Origin: Zerene cesonia | Taxonomy: Eukaryota; Arthropoda; Insecta; Lepidoptera; Pieridae | NCBI RefSeq assembly: GCF_012273895.1 | Contig: NC_052127.1 | Span: forward strand, 3,530,247-3,594,246 | Direction: 5' to 3' | Length of the DNA: 64,000 nt | In this document: positions 10,507 to 25,500 of the stretch, one piece after another | Layout: each line of letters opens with the position of its first letter | Position numbering within the stretch: the first letter of the stretch is position 1 | Notes under the pieces: generated by a model | What the model was told of the DNA's origin: nothing | Database searches by the model: none | The model's input: the letters and a program-made list of their open reading frames with translations, nothing else | Program-made: the position numbers and the translations under genes

Positions 10507-13500
10507 TTACAGCGACGGGTTCATGTCCTGATCGCAAAGGCGCAATGTGCAGAAAACGCTCTTTCCGTCAGCAGAGCACGTGCAATCCTTGCAACCGCGT
10601 TTGAACTGTTCGCCTGGGTTGCAACGAAAACTTGGGTCGGATTCTGGAAATATTAGACACAGTTTATTAAGGGTTTCTTTGCTGACGACTTGTGGTATTC
10701 TGCAATTCGAGAAATAAACAACATGGATATTGAAGGCACTGAGTTGATGGTTCGCTTGATGGTAAGCGATCACCACCGCCCATGAACATTTGTGGTAGGG
10801 TCGCTGCAAATTCGTTGCCCGCTTTTAACGGATAAAGGATAAGGAAATAATTGACGACGGGAAAAGAGGAATGGACTGGTGACGAAAAAGATAGGGCACT
10901 AACATATTGCCAAATTAGCCATCACATAGAATAAATATCTGTTAGCTAAACTAACATTTGATCAAGAAATCTTAAAACAATTACAATGAAAATACCAAAA
11001 AATTAAAACATTGTGAGAACAAAATGACTTTTTGCGATATTTGTTAAAAGAGCATACAAACTGTTTCCACTATAATTCTCACCTGGTGCATTTATATCGT
11101 TATCTGTGCTTTCCTCTTGACACATTTTCATGGTGCAGGTAGCGTGGTTGCCGTCTGACGTGCATCGACACACGTTGCAGCCTTGTTCAAATACACTGCC
11201 GGGAGTGCAGTCTGTTTGATTTAGAGATTTTACTTCTGTAAAGGAATAAATTTAAAATACAAATTAGGAGAATAGTAACTATAAGCTGAACATTACTATG
11301 ATGATTCATATTATGGATTAGCTGTTGTTATGCGAAGCTGAACTGGATTTGATTCACATTTCTTGTATAATGTTGACGTGAAATAAAAACGAGAAAGCTC
11401 CTTTTTTAAAAACTCGTTTCAATTAAATGCGTATAACTAAATTTCTAATTGTAATCACTATTTTAATGATCTCATATCATTGATGATGAGATGAGTTAAA
11501 AATGGATAGATTTACAATAACAATTTGACATGACTATTAAGGGAACTTTTCCCATAATCTAATTTCATATGAGGGCTTGATTTAAATAATATATATAAAT
11601 GTTGATATTTAAATATAAACTCAGACCTCGCTTAGCCCTATCTCCTCCGTTGCCGTTGCTATTCAAAGCGGCGCAGTCATTCCTGGTGCAGGAGAAGTTT
11701 TGTCCCTCATTGTCACATAAACATTTATTGCAGTCCATCCTGAACTCAACGCCGGGCTTGCAGATTTTCTGCGTCCCCTACTGGATACACCACACGCGTT
11801 ATATCTTGCTTTATATTAAAACCACTGTTTTCACATCGGATGATCAAAAATAAAACACTTCGAAATAATTACTTTTATCATTATATGTTATAAATTAAAT
11901 ATAATTTAGAATACGTTTTTCGGAATTCACTGGTAGTTTTCGAGAAGTATTACTATTTACGTCCGTGACTTAGCCCGCGTTTTCATGGTTTTCAGCTGCC
12001 GTTCCCGTGAGATTTCTAGGATAAGAACTGTTCCATGTTCTTTCTTTGGGTTCAAACTATATTTTTACAAAATTACATCAAAATATGTTCAGAGTTTTAG
12101 GCGTGAAGAAGAGAGAATTACTTTCACATTTTAACTATTAAATAGGGTTTTAGCTTTGTTTGTATTTTCAACCCAACTACAACTTTCAACGGGATGGAAG
12201 AATTAATAGGTGCGTGGTTTTTAATTTATATCATTAGTACACCTACACTTCAGATACCTAGTTATTGTTAATATAACATTGATTTATAGACATTCATGTG
12301 ACAAGAAATAGTGTATTGATTTGCTCTTATATCTAATTACGTGATACAGGCAGTTTTATGCAGTGATACCACATAGTTGGACAATTGCCATCTTTGTGTT
12401 GGAGTGCATGTGCTAGTGTTACTATAGCGAAAACTTTTCAATTATTTGAAAGGGGTGATATAGTCTTGTGTGTTGCCAGATACTAAAACGAAGACAGGGC
12501 GCCTCGAAATCATGGCGTACCTTTATATTTGGAGTAACCCTTGATTGCGTTGTGTCATCTGGATTTGATTTTTGCTGTAACATTTATTTTACTATGGATT
12601 TGCTATTATTGTAATGTCGAAAATCGTTAAGAATGAAAAGGTCCGTAACCTTTTGCTCACCCTTTCCAGCCCATTCCTTCTTTCCAGTCGTCAATCCTAT
12701 CCTTGTTCCTAACCTTATAGAAGTGGGCAGCGCATTCCCAGAGGCGCTACCTCTGCGAATGTTCATGGGCGGTGGTGATCGCTTACCATAAGGAGAACCA
12801 ACAGTTCAGTTTCCCACTTATGGCAAAAAAATCATTAAAACAAGATGTTCGCCCCTGCTCCGCCTGGGTGGACTTTTTTGTCCGTTCTTCAAATATTTGA
12901 CAGTTATTTTTCCAAGCCATGTGAAAATTTAAAAGTAGCTCAGCCGAACTTGAGCTATAAGTGATGTAAATACTATCTAATCTCACCGCCTTTCATCTGA
13001 ATACAATTAATAAAGTATATGTGTAGTTGAAAAATATAGTGATTTATTGATTACCTGCGATGATGCTCGTTTCAGCCTTAATGGCACCTTAAAATATAGA
13101 AAATGATAAATTATTAAAATAAATAACATACAACACACTATATAAATACAATATAAAAGTATCAAATAACAGAGAATATTAATGACCATTTTAAGCAGCC
13201 AAGACTACATTGGTTTATATCTATTAAAATAAAAATCGGTCAGGTGCGAGCTGCAAAAAATTGGTCACTCATCCAATTTATGACTGTGCTAACCATTGCT
13301 TGACATCGACTTTTTTATTTTTCTTAATACAAATACATTATTCATAAGAAACATCTTAGTGACTGACGGACGGACAAATTTGGAACAAAAAACTGCAAAA
13401 GTCTTTTCTTAAAAGTATAAGTGCAGATTTTTATAGTAATATTTACATATAGTATGAAAAATAAAATTATGTTTTGGCTGAAAGTTATCTGTGAATTTTT

Positions 13501-16500
13501 TTTATTTTTATTTTTACTAATTGTTTTGTAGAGGATCAATTAATAGCCCCATTGCATATATCCTTAGCCTAACTATCGTATACGTAAACCTAACGCACCT
13601 AACTATCGTATACGTAAATATCCAACGGTGAAATAACTGTTTAAACCGACACAGTAGTTTTTGATTTTGTATTCTTAGTATAGAACAAAAATTATGTATT
13701 TTTTTATGTCGTAGTCGGCAATCGAGCTGATGGGTCGCTTGATGGTAAGCGCCTACCACCGCCCATGAACATTTGGAGAGGATATAAATGGATTGCCTAC
13801 TTTAAATTGGGAAGGGATTAAGAAAGGATTGACTATAGGAATAAAGGAAAGGACTGAGAAGGGTAAGGAAAAGGATATAAGACTCCGGTTTCCCCACTCA
13901 CCGTACGAAATACAATAGCATGTCCCCGATGCGAGCTGGCCCAATTCGTGATGAAGCGTGCTCGACTCCCACATTAATAATACATAATGCGACCATGATC
14001 TAGAAAACTACAAATAATAATAATTAACTAATTTATCTTATTTTTTTATTACCTCTGTGTCGTTCATTCTAATTGGAATTTCGGAAAGCAGTTTTGTAAT
14101 CTGGAAGTATAAAAAAATAAATATGTTATTATAATTTATTTAATTATTAATATTTTTTATCTTCAAAATAACTTTAAACTGGTTTCAAAAAAAGAGGAGG
14201 TTATCAATTCGACATTTATTCGTGGTTATCTCATAACTTTCTCCTAAGTGAACCCATTTTTATGTTTTTCTTTATATTTGAAAGCTGGTATCCAATTTAA
14301 ATTAGTCTAATCCTGGCACTTGAAAGCGGTTTAGCTTTTTTATTAAAAATATTATTTTATTTACAGTTGTATCGTGAAATACAATAGTACTATATGGTAG
14401 CTGCTAGTAGTCCGCCCCGGCTTTGCCTCTAGCCTATACCACGTAGGGATCACGTGCAAATATATCCAAATTTGATATAAATTTTTTAAATCGGTCAAGC
14501 AGTACTCAGGAAGAGTGCGTGTGCGTACGTGATTGTGCGTTTGCGTGTGCGTGTGCGATTCAAAAAAAACAAACAAACTTGACCAATTATCTCTAGAAAA
14601 CTACGAACTATGATAATACTAAACAGCATTTTATCTTAATATTTTATTACCGTTGTGTCGTTAAATCCAACAGGAGTTTTGAGTGTCTGTAATTATAAAA
14701 AAAAATGTAAGTATTCCAATAATAATCAATTTAATTAAATTGCATTTATTCTTTAAGGATTTAAAAGAAGTCAATCATTTGTTTTCAATAGTATCAAAAC
14801 GATAATCTTAACAAATTATTTATATATAATTTATTTGATTATGTGATTACCTACCTCTGTAAAGTTTCTTCTGACAGAACTCTGAAAAGAAAAAATGTGA
14901 TTGAATAATGTTATCATTTTCAAATGATATCAAACCGCCACCTTATTATTAAATCCAATTTTAAACTTTTAACTGAAAAAAACAAGCCGAAATTCTGATA
15001 ACGTTTAGGGAAGTAGACGCCAGGAATTTTGCGTAACAACGACCTTATATGTTGTTAAAACCATCACCGATAGGGATGCCATATGTAACAAACCTTAGTA
15101 ATCTCTTCGGGGAGGCATCCACGCCGAGTACAATGAGATGACGTACCCATAGAATTGCAATAACATGTATTGCAATTCATTTCATACACACTGTTTGGAC
15201 GACATACTTGTGTTTGTGTGGGCAAATTCTGTTCGAGAATATGGTAACACAGTAATGACAAATGTTAATCAATGGAAAATGACATTTATGAAAATAGAAT
15301 GACATAATGCAATAGTGGCGGATTTATTTCTTTAGCTGTCAGAATTTTTATAAAAACAACGTAACGTTTTTGAATTTGAAGAACGGATATAACAAATCAG
15401 ATTGATATAAACAAGAAAACGAGTGCTTTATGGTCCAAGAGCCCGCGACGGCTAGATCTTCAAGTCATAAAAGCTGAAATTTTCCCTGTGTCCACTATAC
15501 ATGTAAGAACAGTCACAGACTATGTAACATGGGTCACGATGACTTTGACAGATAACGCAATAATTTTATATCTGTAAAACCACTCAAAATATTAATAAAT
15601 CCGCCACTAATCTTCACATGAATGATCATACCTTGATAACGCTTTTTTCTTCAAACAAATTAACACAAGATTTTCGTGTGCAATAGAAACTCGTGCCGTC
15701 TTCGTTGCACCAACATGTGTTACAGTCCTTTATGAACATGCGGTTTGCCGCGCAAATAACGGCTTTCGTTGTGTTTGTACTCGACTTCGACATCTATAGA
15801 AATGAAATGGAATGATACATGTTAGAATGCATGTGTGAGTGTACATTTCAAATGATAGTGATAAAATTTGTTATATATATTATATTATTAAATGGTAATA
15901 ATGATGGATTATAAAGTAAATCATTATTTATGTCATTGTATGAGCAAGCTTGTATTCCATATGTTTTATTAGGAATTATTGTACCCAAGTTGTGTTAAAA
16001 AATGTTTAAACAGCACATTCGATGATTCATTCATGTAACTGAATAAATGTTTTTAAAAATATTTTTAAATATAATTCCGTAATAATAGAAAAAAATAAAA
16101 CATCCCAAATGCAAAATCATTTAATCAATATAATACTCGATGTCATTTTCGATCCTGCCTTAAGTTCATGCCCATGTGCTATGGTATAATCGGCTTCATA
16201 TCCTGAAACAATAAATTTAATTCAATTAACACAGTTTCTAATATACAAAGTAATAGCTCAAGGAAATGTTTTGAATAAATGCCTTTAATATGAGTCAAAT
16301 AAAACCAATCGTTTAATATTATAAACGCGAAAGTTTGTAAGTATGGATGGATGGACATCGTTACTCTTTGACGTAAGAACCACTGAATGGATTTTAATGA
16401 AACTTTACAAGACACGAATATTAAAGCCGATTACCTTCAATTCGCTGAATATTTCCACGTCATCAGGCAACGGACACGGTTTGTTGGTGCAAGCGTAGTT

Positions 16501-19500
16501 GCTGCCATCCACATTGCATCGGCAAGTATTGCAGCCCATATAGAAGATGCCACGGGGCTTGCAGACTGAGTGCCGCTCTATGTGGTCGGGACCCTGTAGC
16601 ATACATATACTAGCCTTCTCTTGGTATTTGGAGATAAATCCTATGGATCCTCGGATCTCAAATATTTTTGTACAAAATTTTATTCAAATCGGTTCAGTGG
16701 TGTAGGCGTGAAGAAGAGTCAGACAGACGGAGTTACGTTCGCATTTTAATGGGCTTTGGCAAGTGGATAAATCTGTACTAACATTATGGAAGAGTTAAAG
16801 TTTGTGTATTTCTTGTGTTGTGGGGTGTAATCTCTAGATCAATTGAACCGATTTAAATTCGGTGCAGTTGATCTGAATGAGAATCAGAGATATAAAATAC
16901 AATGGGAACCAGAGAAACGGGAACCGAATAATGTCATTGTGTCTATTGTTTGTTCGACTAAAACTGGTATTATATGTGGCTATGATGAGTATTACATAAA
17001 ATGGCGTTTTGTGTAAACTGTCAGACTGGTGTTGTACCAGTATCAATCTCAGTTAGAGCCCTAACATTCCCAGAAGCTTTCCCAGAGGAGGTTTATTAAC
17101 TTACCCCTTCAGATTTGAAAACCTCAACGTCATCGTTTATTGTACGCTCGCAGTCTTCTGCAGTGCACGAGTAGCTCTGGCCATCGGGCTGACAGACGCA
17201 GTCGTTGCAGTCGATTCGGAACTTGGAGTTCGGTTTGCAAACTGCTCGTTTCCTGATTTTATGTGACGTCCCGTTTCGCTCTGATAAATCACCGCTCTGA
17301 AATGGAAGTTAGTTGAACGAAAAATAAATAGACAAGTATCAAGATTTTTATTTATAAATATCCTAAGATCTAGATATTACCTTAACGGTAAGATACCTAA
17401 GATAGATATATAAGTATAATATCACACGCCCGCAATGGTCATTTTGGATCAAGCCTGTCGTATAATTACAATACAACTTCGCTTTAGGTAAGTTCGTTTA
17501 ATTGTAAAATTGTCAATTCAATTCTAATATTTCACCAGGAAAAGCTTTATCTAACCCCCACTAATAGTGTATCACAAATTTAAATTTCACATAATTTCCG
17601 TTTACCAACCTGAGTATCATTAACTTCTCCAACTGTTTTAGGCTTATAACACAATTTTAGAGTACAAGCGAAGTTTTCACCATCAGCACTGCACAGACAT
17701 CTGTTGCAATCCTCTTCAAATATCGTATTTGGTTCGCATCGGGATCGCTTTTTGATGCTGTGCTTGTGTTTGTGAAAAAATCTATTGAAAACCTGCAATT
17801 TTTGATAACTTATATCGTTGTATGTTTCTTCAATTCATAAGTCGAGAATCATATATTTCTATTAATAGTTATTATATCGTGTTTTTCTTATATTATTCAT
17901 TTAAAATTATACCAGACTTTTGATAAATCAAAACAAAAGAGCATAATAGATGAATCATTCATAAAACATTAAGATATTCAACATTTAAGAACAGCAAAGA
18001 ATAAACAGTAAATATGTTAAATGAATACTCACATTTCTCCACAGATAACCATTACCAAGTGATACGTAGATTATCACAAATGAAAACACAATATGAAAAC
18101 CCATCACCGACAACAACAAAAAACACAGGTAAAATACCAATTATCACCAAAATATGGCGTTGTTAATCACTTTAGCAAAACCGGAAAATATGAATCGCAT
18201 AATGAATGAATAAAACTCATTTTTGGTTCTATGGCATTCAAAGGTAATTGTGAAACTTTAAAAAAATAGACGTGTAAATGAATATCACCAAAATAACGAT
18301 GAAATTAACACAAATGGGTGGTAAAGTATGGGAGAATTGGTGCTGGTGATTTAAATGTGTTTTAAAGAATATCATCAATGATATAACCGAGATCCAATAA
18401 AAATAGATGGGCATAATATTATGCTACAACACGAAAATTCACATGAACAGAAAATAACGTAGTATTTTCTTGCGTTTGATTTTACGCGAGTAGATTAGAA
18501 ATTAAAGACTTTTTACCGGATTTTAAACGCGATTTAATCATTATATTATTTAACCCGACGGTTCGAACCCATGGTCACCCACACATGGACACCCGATAGT
18601 CATGGGGAGACTGAACGACTGAAACTGTCTTTAATTTCTAAAAGAAAATAATGTGCTAAACATTTTTAATAGCGAAATGTATATTATGATAACGATATCA
18701 CTACAAATACTTACGGGGCTCTCAATTTTTGGCTTCACTGATCCCCCACTCCAATCTGCAACTGATTTGCAATGAGTTAATTTAACGTTAACGTTACATC
18801 ACATTTATGGGCATTCAAAGGCCATTTGCTAGCTCATTAAATTAATAATAACTATCAGTAATCAAATCCTCAATCCTATGATGATTGCCTGGATGATATC
18901 GCTTCTTAGCGATGAGGCCGGCTATTGAATTGCTTTGGTGGTATGTGTTGTGTATTTGATGGCAATTATGTTTCTTTGTCCAATAAAATATTCATTATTT
19001 TTAAATACAGGCTAATAATTGTATCAAATAAACATTTTCCCAGCACAATAATGAAAGTATCTCTCCTGAGATTTCCATTTTTTTCTTCATTCCCAACACT
19101 ATCGTGAATGTTATTTTCAAGTAATGTATCCATCGTAGCCATCGAACCCATAGCAGCTGGTCAAATCAGACGTTTCCTAGGCTATTGATTAAACTGTCCC
19201 GTTTTATATCTATCTAATATCTAGTTACATGGTTAAATATTCAAAACAGCGTATTAAAGAGTAAATTAAAGAGTTCCAATTTTGAAACGGCTTTTTTTAA
19301 TTGAATGAGACACATCTACACAATCCCTTTACCTGATGAATTCCTTATCATGATACTTACCCTGCTTTATAGGACAGCCAATCCTCGTACACATCGCTAT
19401 CCCGTCAGACGTGCACCAACACGAATTGCAATCATCGTTCCATATTGATTCTGGCTCACAAAGCAACTCTGGCTCTGAAAGTCGTACGTAAATAAAGTTT

Positions 19501-22500
19501 AAATCGAAGAAGCGGCAAGAAGTATCGTTTAAACACGCTTCTAAATAAAATATCATAACGTATTATTTGGCATGGCTAAAATAATCAACTTATATTGATG
19601 TACTTTTACAATTATAGTTACAATCCTCTATTAAAGGACCGTCAAATAATGTTTGTGCGGCGTTGTGTAAAATGTTCATTGAAATTAACACTGTATCTGG
19701 TGGAAATAATGTACAAAGTCCATTGAATCGCTCTTTAGAAAACTCTGCCTAATGCACGCGAAGGCAGAGTTTTACTGCGGACAATTGTTGATAGACAATT
19801 GTTGTAAACTCACCGTTTTCTTGTCCTGGGCAGTCATTGTGTGTACACCTAGGGTACCCTGTCTCTGAACACTTGCAGTCATTGCATCGACTGGTCCACA
19901 CTGTGCCGGGCAAGCATTCCTTTCCGAAAGGGACCTTGGATTTCGTAGTAATTGGACGTCCTGGAATATTGTATATAGAAATCTGTAATTCTTCTTCTGT
20001 AAGTAAGTTTTAACGTTTAACTTACACTATAACATAGACCCTACTAAAGGCCTATAGACGCGAAAGTTTGTAAGAATCTATGGTCGTTTCGTCACTCCTT
20101 CAGGCGAAAACTACTGAGCGCATTTTGACGATTTTTGGCTGTGACTACATCACAAAAGCTAAATCGCCAAAAATCGTCAATTATGTACCAGAATAACAAA
20201 TAAGCTGCAAAAATACTTCCATCTGCTCGCAGGTGGAACCGGCAAAGCTAATCTGTTATATGTCATCAATGATGAAAGGCAAATATTTATATAAAAAAAA
20301 ACTCACTTGATATTTTCACACATTCTTTCATCGAGCAAAGACCGACCCCATTTTCAAGACACATGCATGTGCCGCAGGCTCTTTTGAATGATGTATTCGG
20401 TTTGCACCTTAATGGTTCACCTGGAATTTAGAAATTTAGTTATAAGTTTTATTACGTCAATTAAGATACTAAACTATTAAACAAAAAACAAACCACCATC
20501 GAATTGAGAACCCCCTCCAATATGGAGGGGTTAAGTCGGTTGAAGACGGAGGAGCTAGCCAACTGTTTTATACAGAATTCGAACAAGATACCAAACGTTA
20601 CATGAGTTAGGCTCTCTTGTACTACAAAGTAATACAGTATACTTGAAAGTTATTCACGGTAACTTGTAAATAAAGAAGTATAATTTTATACTAAACAGGT
20701 CACCAACAATCCTGGGGGAGGTACCACTCTAGATTCTAAAATGGGACCAAATGATAACCATTTCCTATCAAATACAAAAAATCACGTCTATCTGTTGAAA
20801 ATCCACGGAGTTAGCGAGTATCTAACAAAATTAAAAAACGAACGTGTTACGTTTTTTAATTTTTTTGTTTTTTGGTACAACGGTTGAAATGGCAAATATT
20901 TACAACTCTGCCCATACATTTCGGGAAAATGAACTGATGCATATGTAACATTATTTATATACATTATACCTACCTATCTATTATACATGTATAGTATAGT
21001 AAACATACCATATTCCTTGTCGCAACCCTCTTGTCTCTTGCAGACCGCCCGCCCCATCTCTGAGCAACGGCACGTGTGACAGTTACTGTCCCACACACTG
21101 CCATGCCGACATTCTGTCTCTGGCCCAATCTCTATGTACGTTACTAAATCAGGTAATTTTAACTCTGAAACAAATGACTTATTGTATAAATTGAGTTAGA
21201 AATATCCTTTCAACTCTTTTAAAGTAAAAACAGATTGTGGTGCTCAACTAGCATGAGGAAAGGTAAAGGTAAGGTGAGATAGATAGTCCTAGACAATTAG
21301 ATTTATTTTGTGCTATTAATATGATCGATTTATACGAATCACAGCACTATATTTTGTTTCAGACAATCATATATCTTCTCAGTTTTAAGAATACTAACTT
21401 AACTGAACTTTTCGTAATCGTTTACATCTAGTCTAGAGTAGAAACGCACAATAAGAACTTATATATCAGACAGTAAAAACTTTTTTGAAATTTTTTAATC
21501 TTTAAAAAAGGAACTAACATAAAATTTGATTAAATTAATGCTTTGCGTATAAACAATGTTTAAAGTGAATTCCTATTTACCTTGATCTGCAGATTCTGTG
21601 ATACATGAATTGTCGTTGTCCCCTGGTTTACATCTTATGGCTGAAAAAAATAATTGAGGACATATAATATAAAAGCATCTGATAGTTTAATATTGTTTTT
21701 ATTTAAGAGTCTGTCAATGGAATGTCATTTTATTATCTGTGTCAAAATTCACGTGCAATAGACCAAGAGCGAACGAGTTTAAAAGGCAAGAAATATACAT
21801 CAAAGAATATATGTATTTTGAAAGATGGAAAGCAAATTCCAAGAAAGAATCTTTTTTTACCAAATAGCAGTATTCATTGTTATCGTTTTAATATACATGC
21901 ACAATTTAATGAAGCTAAATAAACTTAAAACTAATATGTTTAGTATTATTGTTGCAAGTCTAACACTTAGTTTTATCCTATCCTGCAGTCATTGAACCAT
22001 CATGCAACATTTGATTGTAATAACAATTATATTCTCTTATTCTCAAATTGGTTTAAAGAAAATGACTCTTTATATATTAAATAAGATCTTATTGATACAT
22101 TTGTTTAAGCAATTAATTATTTATTTATTTATTTATAACTCTTTAATACTACAATTTGGTATACTATGATGTGAAAAAATACAGTATAGTTTATAGCTTT
22201 AACACTTGATAGTAATCTCTTTGAGGCGACCGGGACGAAACGTAAACTCAATCATCAAATCGTCAGTGTTTTGAGAGCTTGTCTATACATTATCTTTACC
22301 GCTGTCAACTCTCCTTGATTTCAACATCATTGAACTGTTGTTATGTTCTGTATATATGAATCCTAATAATATTATAAATGCGAAAGTTTGTAAGGTTGTG
22401 TGTGTGTTTGTGTTGTTTGTTTGCTCTTTCACGCAAAAACTACTGAACCGATAGCAATGAAATTTGGTACGTAGACAGCTGGACAACTGGAATAACATAT

Positions 22501-25500
22501 AGGCAACTTTTTATACCGATATTCCTACGGGATACAGACTTACGCGGGTGAAACCGCGGGGCGCTAGTATTATATAATCCTTAAATTTATCATGTTTAAC
22601 ACAGCTCCTAATACGAGTACTACTTTTGTGCGTTGGCTCTCCATCTATAACATTTCGGGCGACGTGCAGAGCGCGACTGATCATCAAGTTGCCCTTTAGC
22701 CTTCGCAATTATTGCAGTTCTATTAATAGCGGGAAACAATTGTCTCGATAATTACCCCTGCGTTATCGCTTTGGCTGGAATACCCAAATAAGTTAAACAA
22801 TGTTACAAATCACTTATGGAGATTATATAATTGAGTTTCTTTCTTTACTCCTTTAGACGGTTACATTGGTGCAAAAAATTTAATTTCAATTGCCTAAGAT
22901 CCTACTTATTGTGAAGTTCCATGAATGTAGTGAAAATTAAATAATACTAAGGTACTAATAATACGGTACTATTCCTTCTTGCCGATCTTCTGTTCCCAAT
23001 CGTTAGGGGGCGTCCATAAATTACGTGAGGTGTTTAAGTATAATCTTTCCAAATCTCACTTGGGGGAGAGGCGGGGTTTTAATAAATATTAGGTTGTTTT
23101 TTTTCTACAGAAAACCGTGAAAATAAAGTTTAGTTAAAGTAAAAATTAATTCTAGAATTAACATATGGCAATACCTGATATATTAGTATTCGTTATTTAT
23201 CCAATTAAATCCAGCGGACGGATATTTTTAACTATTTTCTTTTTCTCTTTCTTAAATCCAATGGGTTCATAGTCAAAATACATTTCAAAAAATCTCACAT
23301 GAGATTTGTGGAGGGCGGGGAGGTCAAAAAATCCTGACAATCGTCTCACGTAATTTATGGACGCCCCCTTATTTATTTGTTAAATGTAAACTAAACATTC
23401 CATTAATTTGATTATTAGCAAATTTCCATTCAACTTATACAGTCAACATATTGCCAGAACCGAAAATGAAACGATGAAAGAAAATATGAAAAATGCAATC
23501 TTTGTATTGAGAACGCGAATTACCATAGATGAAGTATTCTTTATCGTAATCAACCATTAAAGTGCAAACAATAATATTAAAGCATTAAGCTTATTATGCG
23601 TTTCGTAGTAAACACACACACACACATACGGAAAATGAACGTCGATTCTAGTAACTCGGGTCAAAGATAAGGACCTGATAACGACTTCATTCAACGCATT
23701 TATGAATTAAAATTAGTGTTATGATTACTATAGATAATGAATTTTGTTCAAATAAGCCATGCTCTTAAATATATATAAGAAAATCGAAGAACTAATATCA
23801 TTTATATTTCACATCGTTGTTCATGAGCGTAATATTTCAAATGCACAAATTTTAGGAATCGTATTTTGGTTGTCTTTATATAGCTGCGACTAAGCATTTC
23901 TAAGATAGCATTTTCTTGTATTTGATTTTACGCGAGTATTTTGAAATATATATATAATACATTTTGAAATTAAAGACTTTTAAACGGATTTTAAACGCGA
24001 TTTATTCATTGAAGTACTCGCTGTAAAGTGTTCGAACGTCGGGTTAATAACATAATTAATATAAGATGTATGAAAATATATTAAAGCAGCAGTTTCCATG
24101 AACGGTTTATGAACAGGCAATCAATTTGCGAACAAAAATTGATATCTGAGGCTTATTTTTTGTATATTAAAGATGGCAAAGATTGAAAGGATTGATTTAA
24201 GGAATGAAAGGACTGTAAAGGGTAAGAAAAAGGTTATACATAACATAGTAGTATTGCCCATGCTGCTGTTTCACGGTGCGAACAGGACCAATTGATGCGA
24301 AAGATTGCTCGACTCCCACATAACACTGAGCACTCATAAAAACTTTTCGCCATGAAAATTTTAGCTCATACTTAGAGCACTTATTGTCTCTCAACGTCTA
24401 TTTTAAAGTGGCTATTTTTAGGTCGCAATTGTTGGTAAAATTGTCGTTTACTGATTAATTGGCGGCGAGACTAACTGACGCCATTCTATTAAGTGAAGGC
24501 AAACATATTAGCGGCATTCTGGACATCTTCAAATATAGACGGATGTTTCAGAAATAATACTATTTTTGATGATCTAAAAGCATTGCACCTTTTACAAAGC
24601 GTCTGTATCTTTCTATGGGTATACTAGGCTTTTCTACTTTTACTTACTTTACTACTAGGGTCGCGGCTTCACCTGCGTATTCAAAAGAATTTCCAATGGG
24701 AATGAGTCATTTAACCCCCAGTTAAAAAAGCCTAAATCACCTTCTAGCTCGTATCTTAAAATATGTTTTAAAAATATTGCGACATAATAGAAAGGCAAAC
24801 AAATAAGCACACTTTTGCCTTTAAAATATTAGAGATTTGGAACATTCGATGTTGAAATGAACGATATATGTGGAAATTCGTGAAGAAAAGTATTTTTTTC
24901 TTCAGTTTGTTCACGTTAAAATTTCTCGATATAGCGGATAAAGTTGCACCAGCTAGTAATGCATAAATCGCATTCAAAATTCGTGAAAAAAAAGCCTTTA
25001 ATCTCTTAATCGAAGAATCGTAAATATTCCTTTTAAAATGAAACAACTAGAAATATGCTTACGTCGTACATTAATAGAAAGTTCGATCTCTTCTTCATAA
25101 CATAGAAACATACCTGACTTCTCTGAATAGGTTTACCGTGTCATTTCATATTATTTTCTTCGGGATTGAGAAAGTAAATAACTAAAGGTGTATTAAATAA
25201 CTCTACTCTGGCAACGATATCACAGAAGGTTTTAAATTAAAAATAAAAATTCAAATATGTTTAAAAACCGAAGGTCTGGATTAACCTCACAATATTCTCG
25301 GAACTCAACCCTTGCAGGCATCACCGGATATGACGCACTGGGCAAGCAAATAGCGTATGACTTCATCCGTTATCGATTTACTTGTAAATTAATATTACTC
25401 GTTAATAAGGTTAAAGTGTACGTTCTATTCTTTGATTACGATTATTATGTTGGGTTTGCGTTTGTATGCAATATTTCGAGGAATTCATTTGAAGAAGTGT

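Noticed and set aside
16183..16206. Possible extra exon of gene A (DMKPIIP then stop) after a TTTCAG
   Set aside because: Would end the protein after seven residues, has no poly(A) signal close by, and the flanking exons already join in phase.
23622..23640. CA-type short tandem tracts considered as CRISPR-like repeats
   Set aside because: Simple microsatellites in a eukaryotic genome; no spacer structure.
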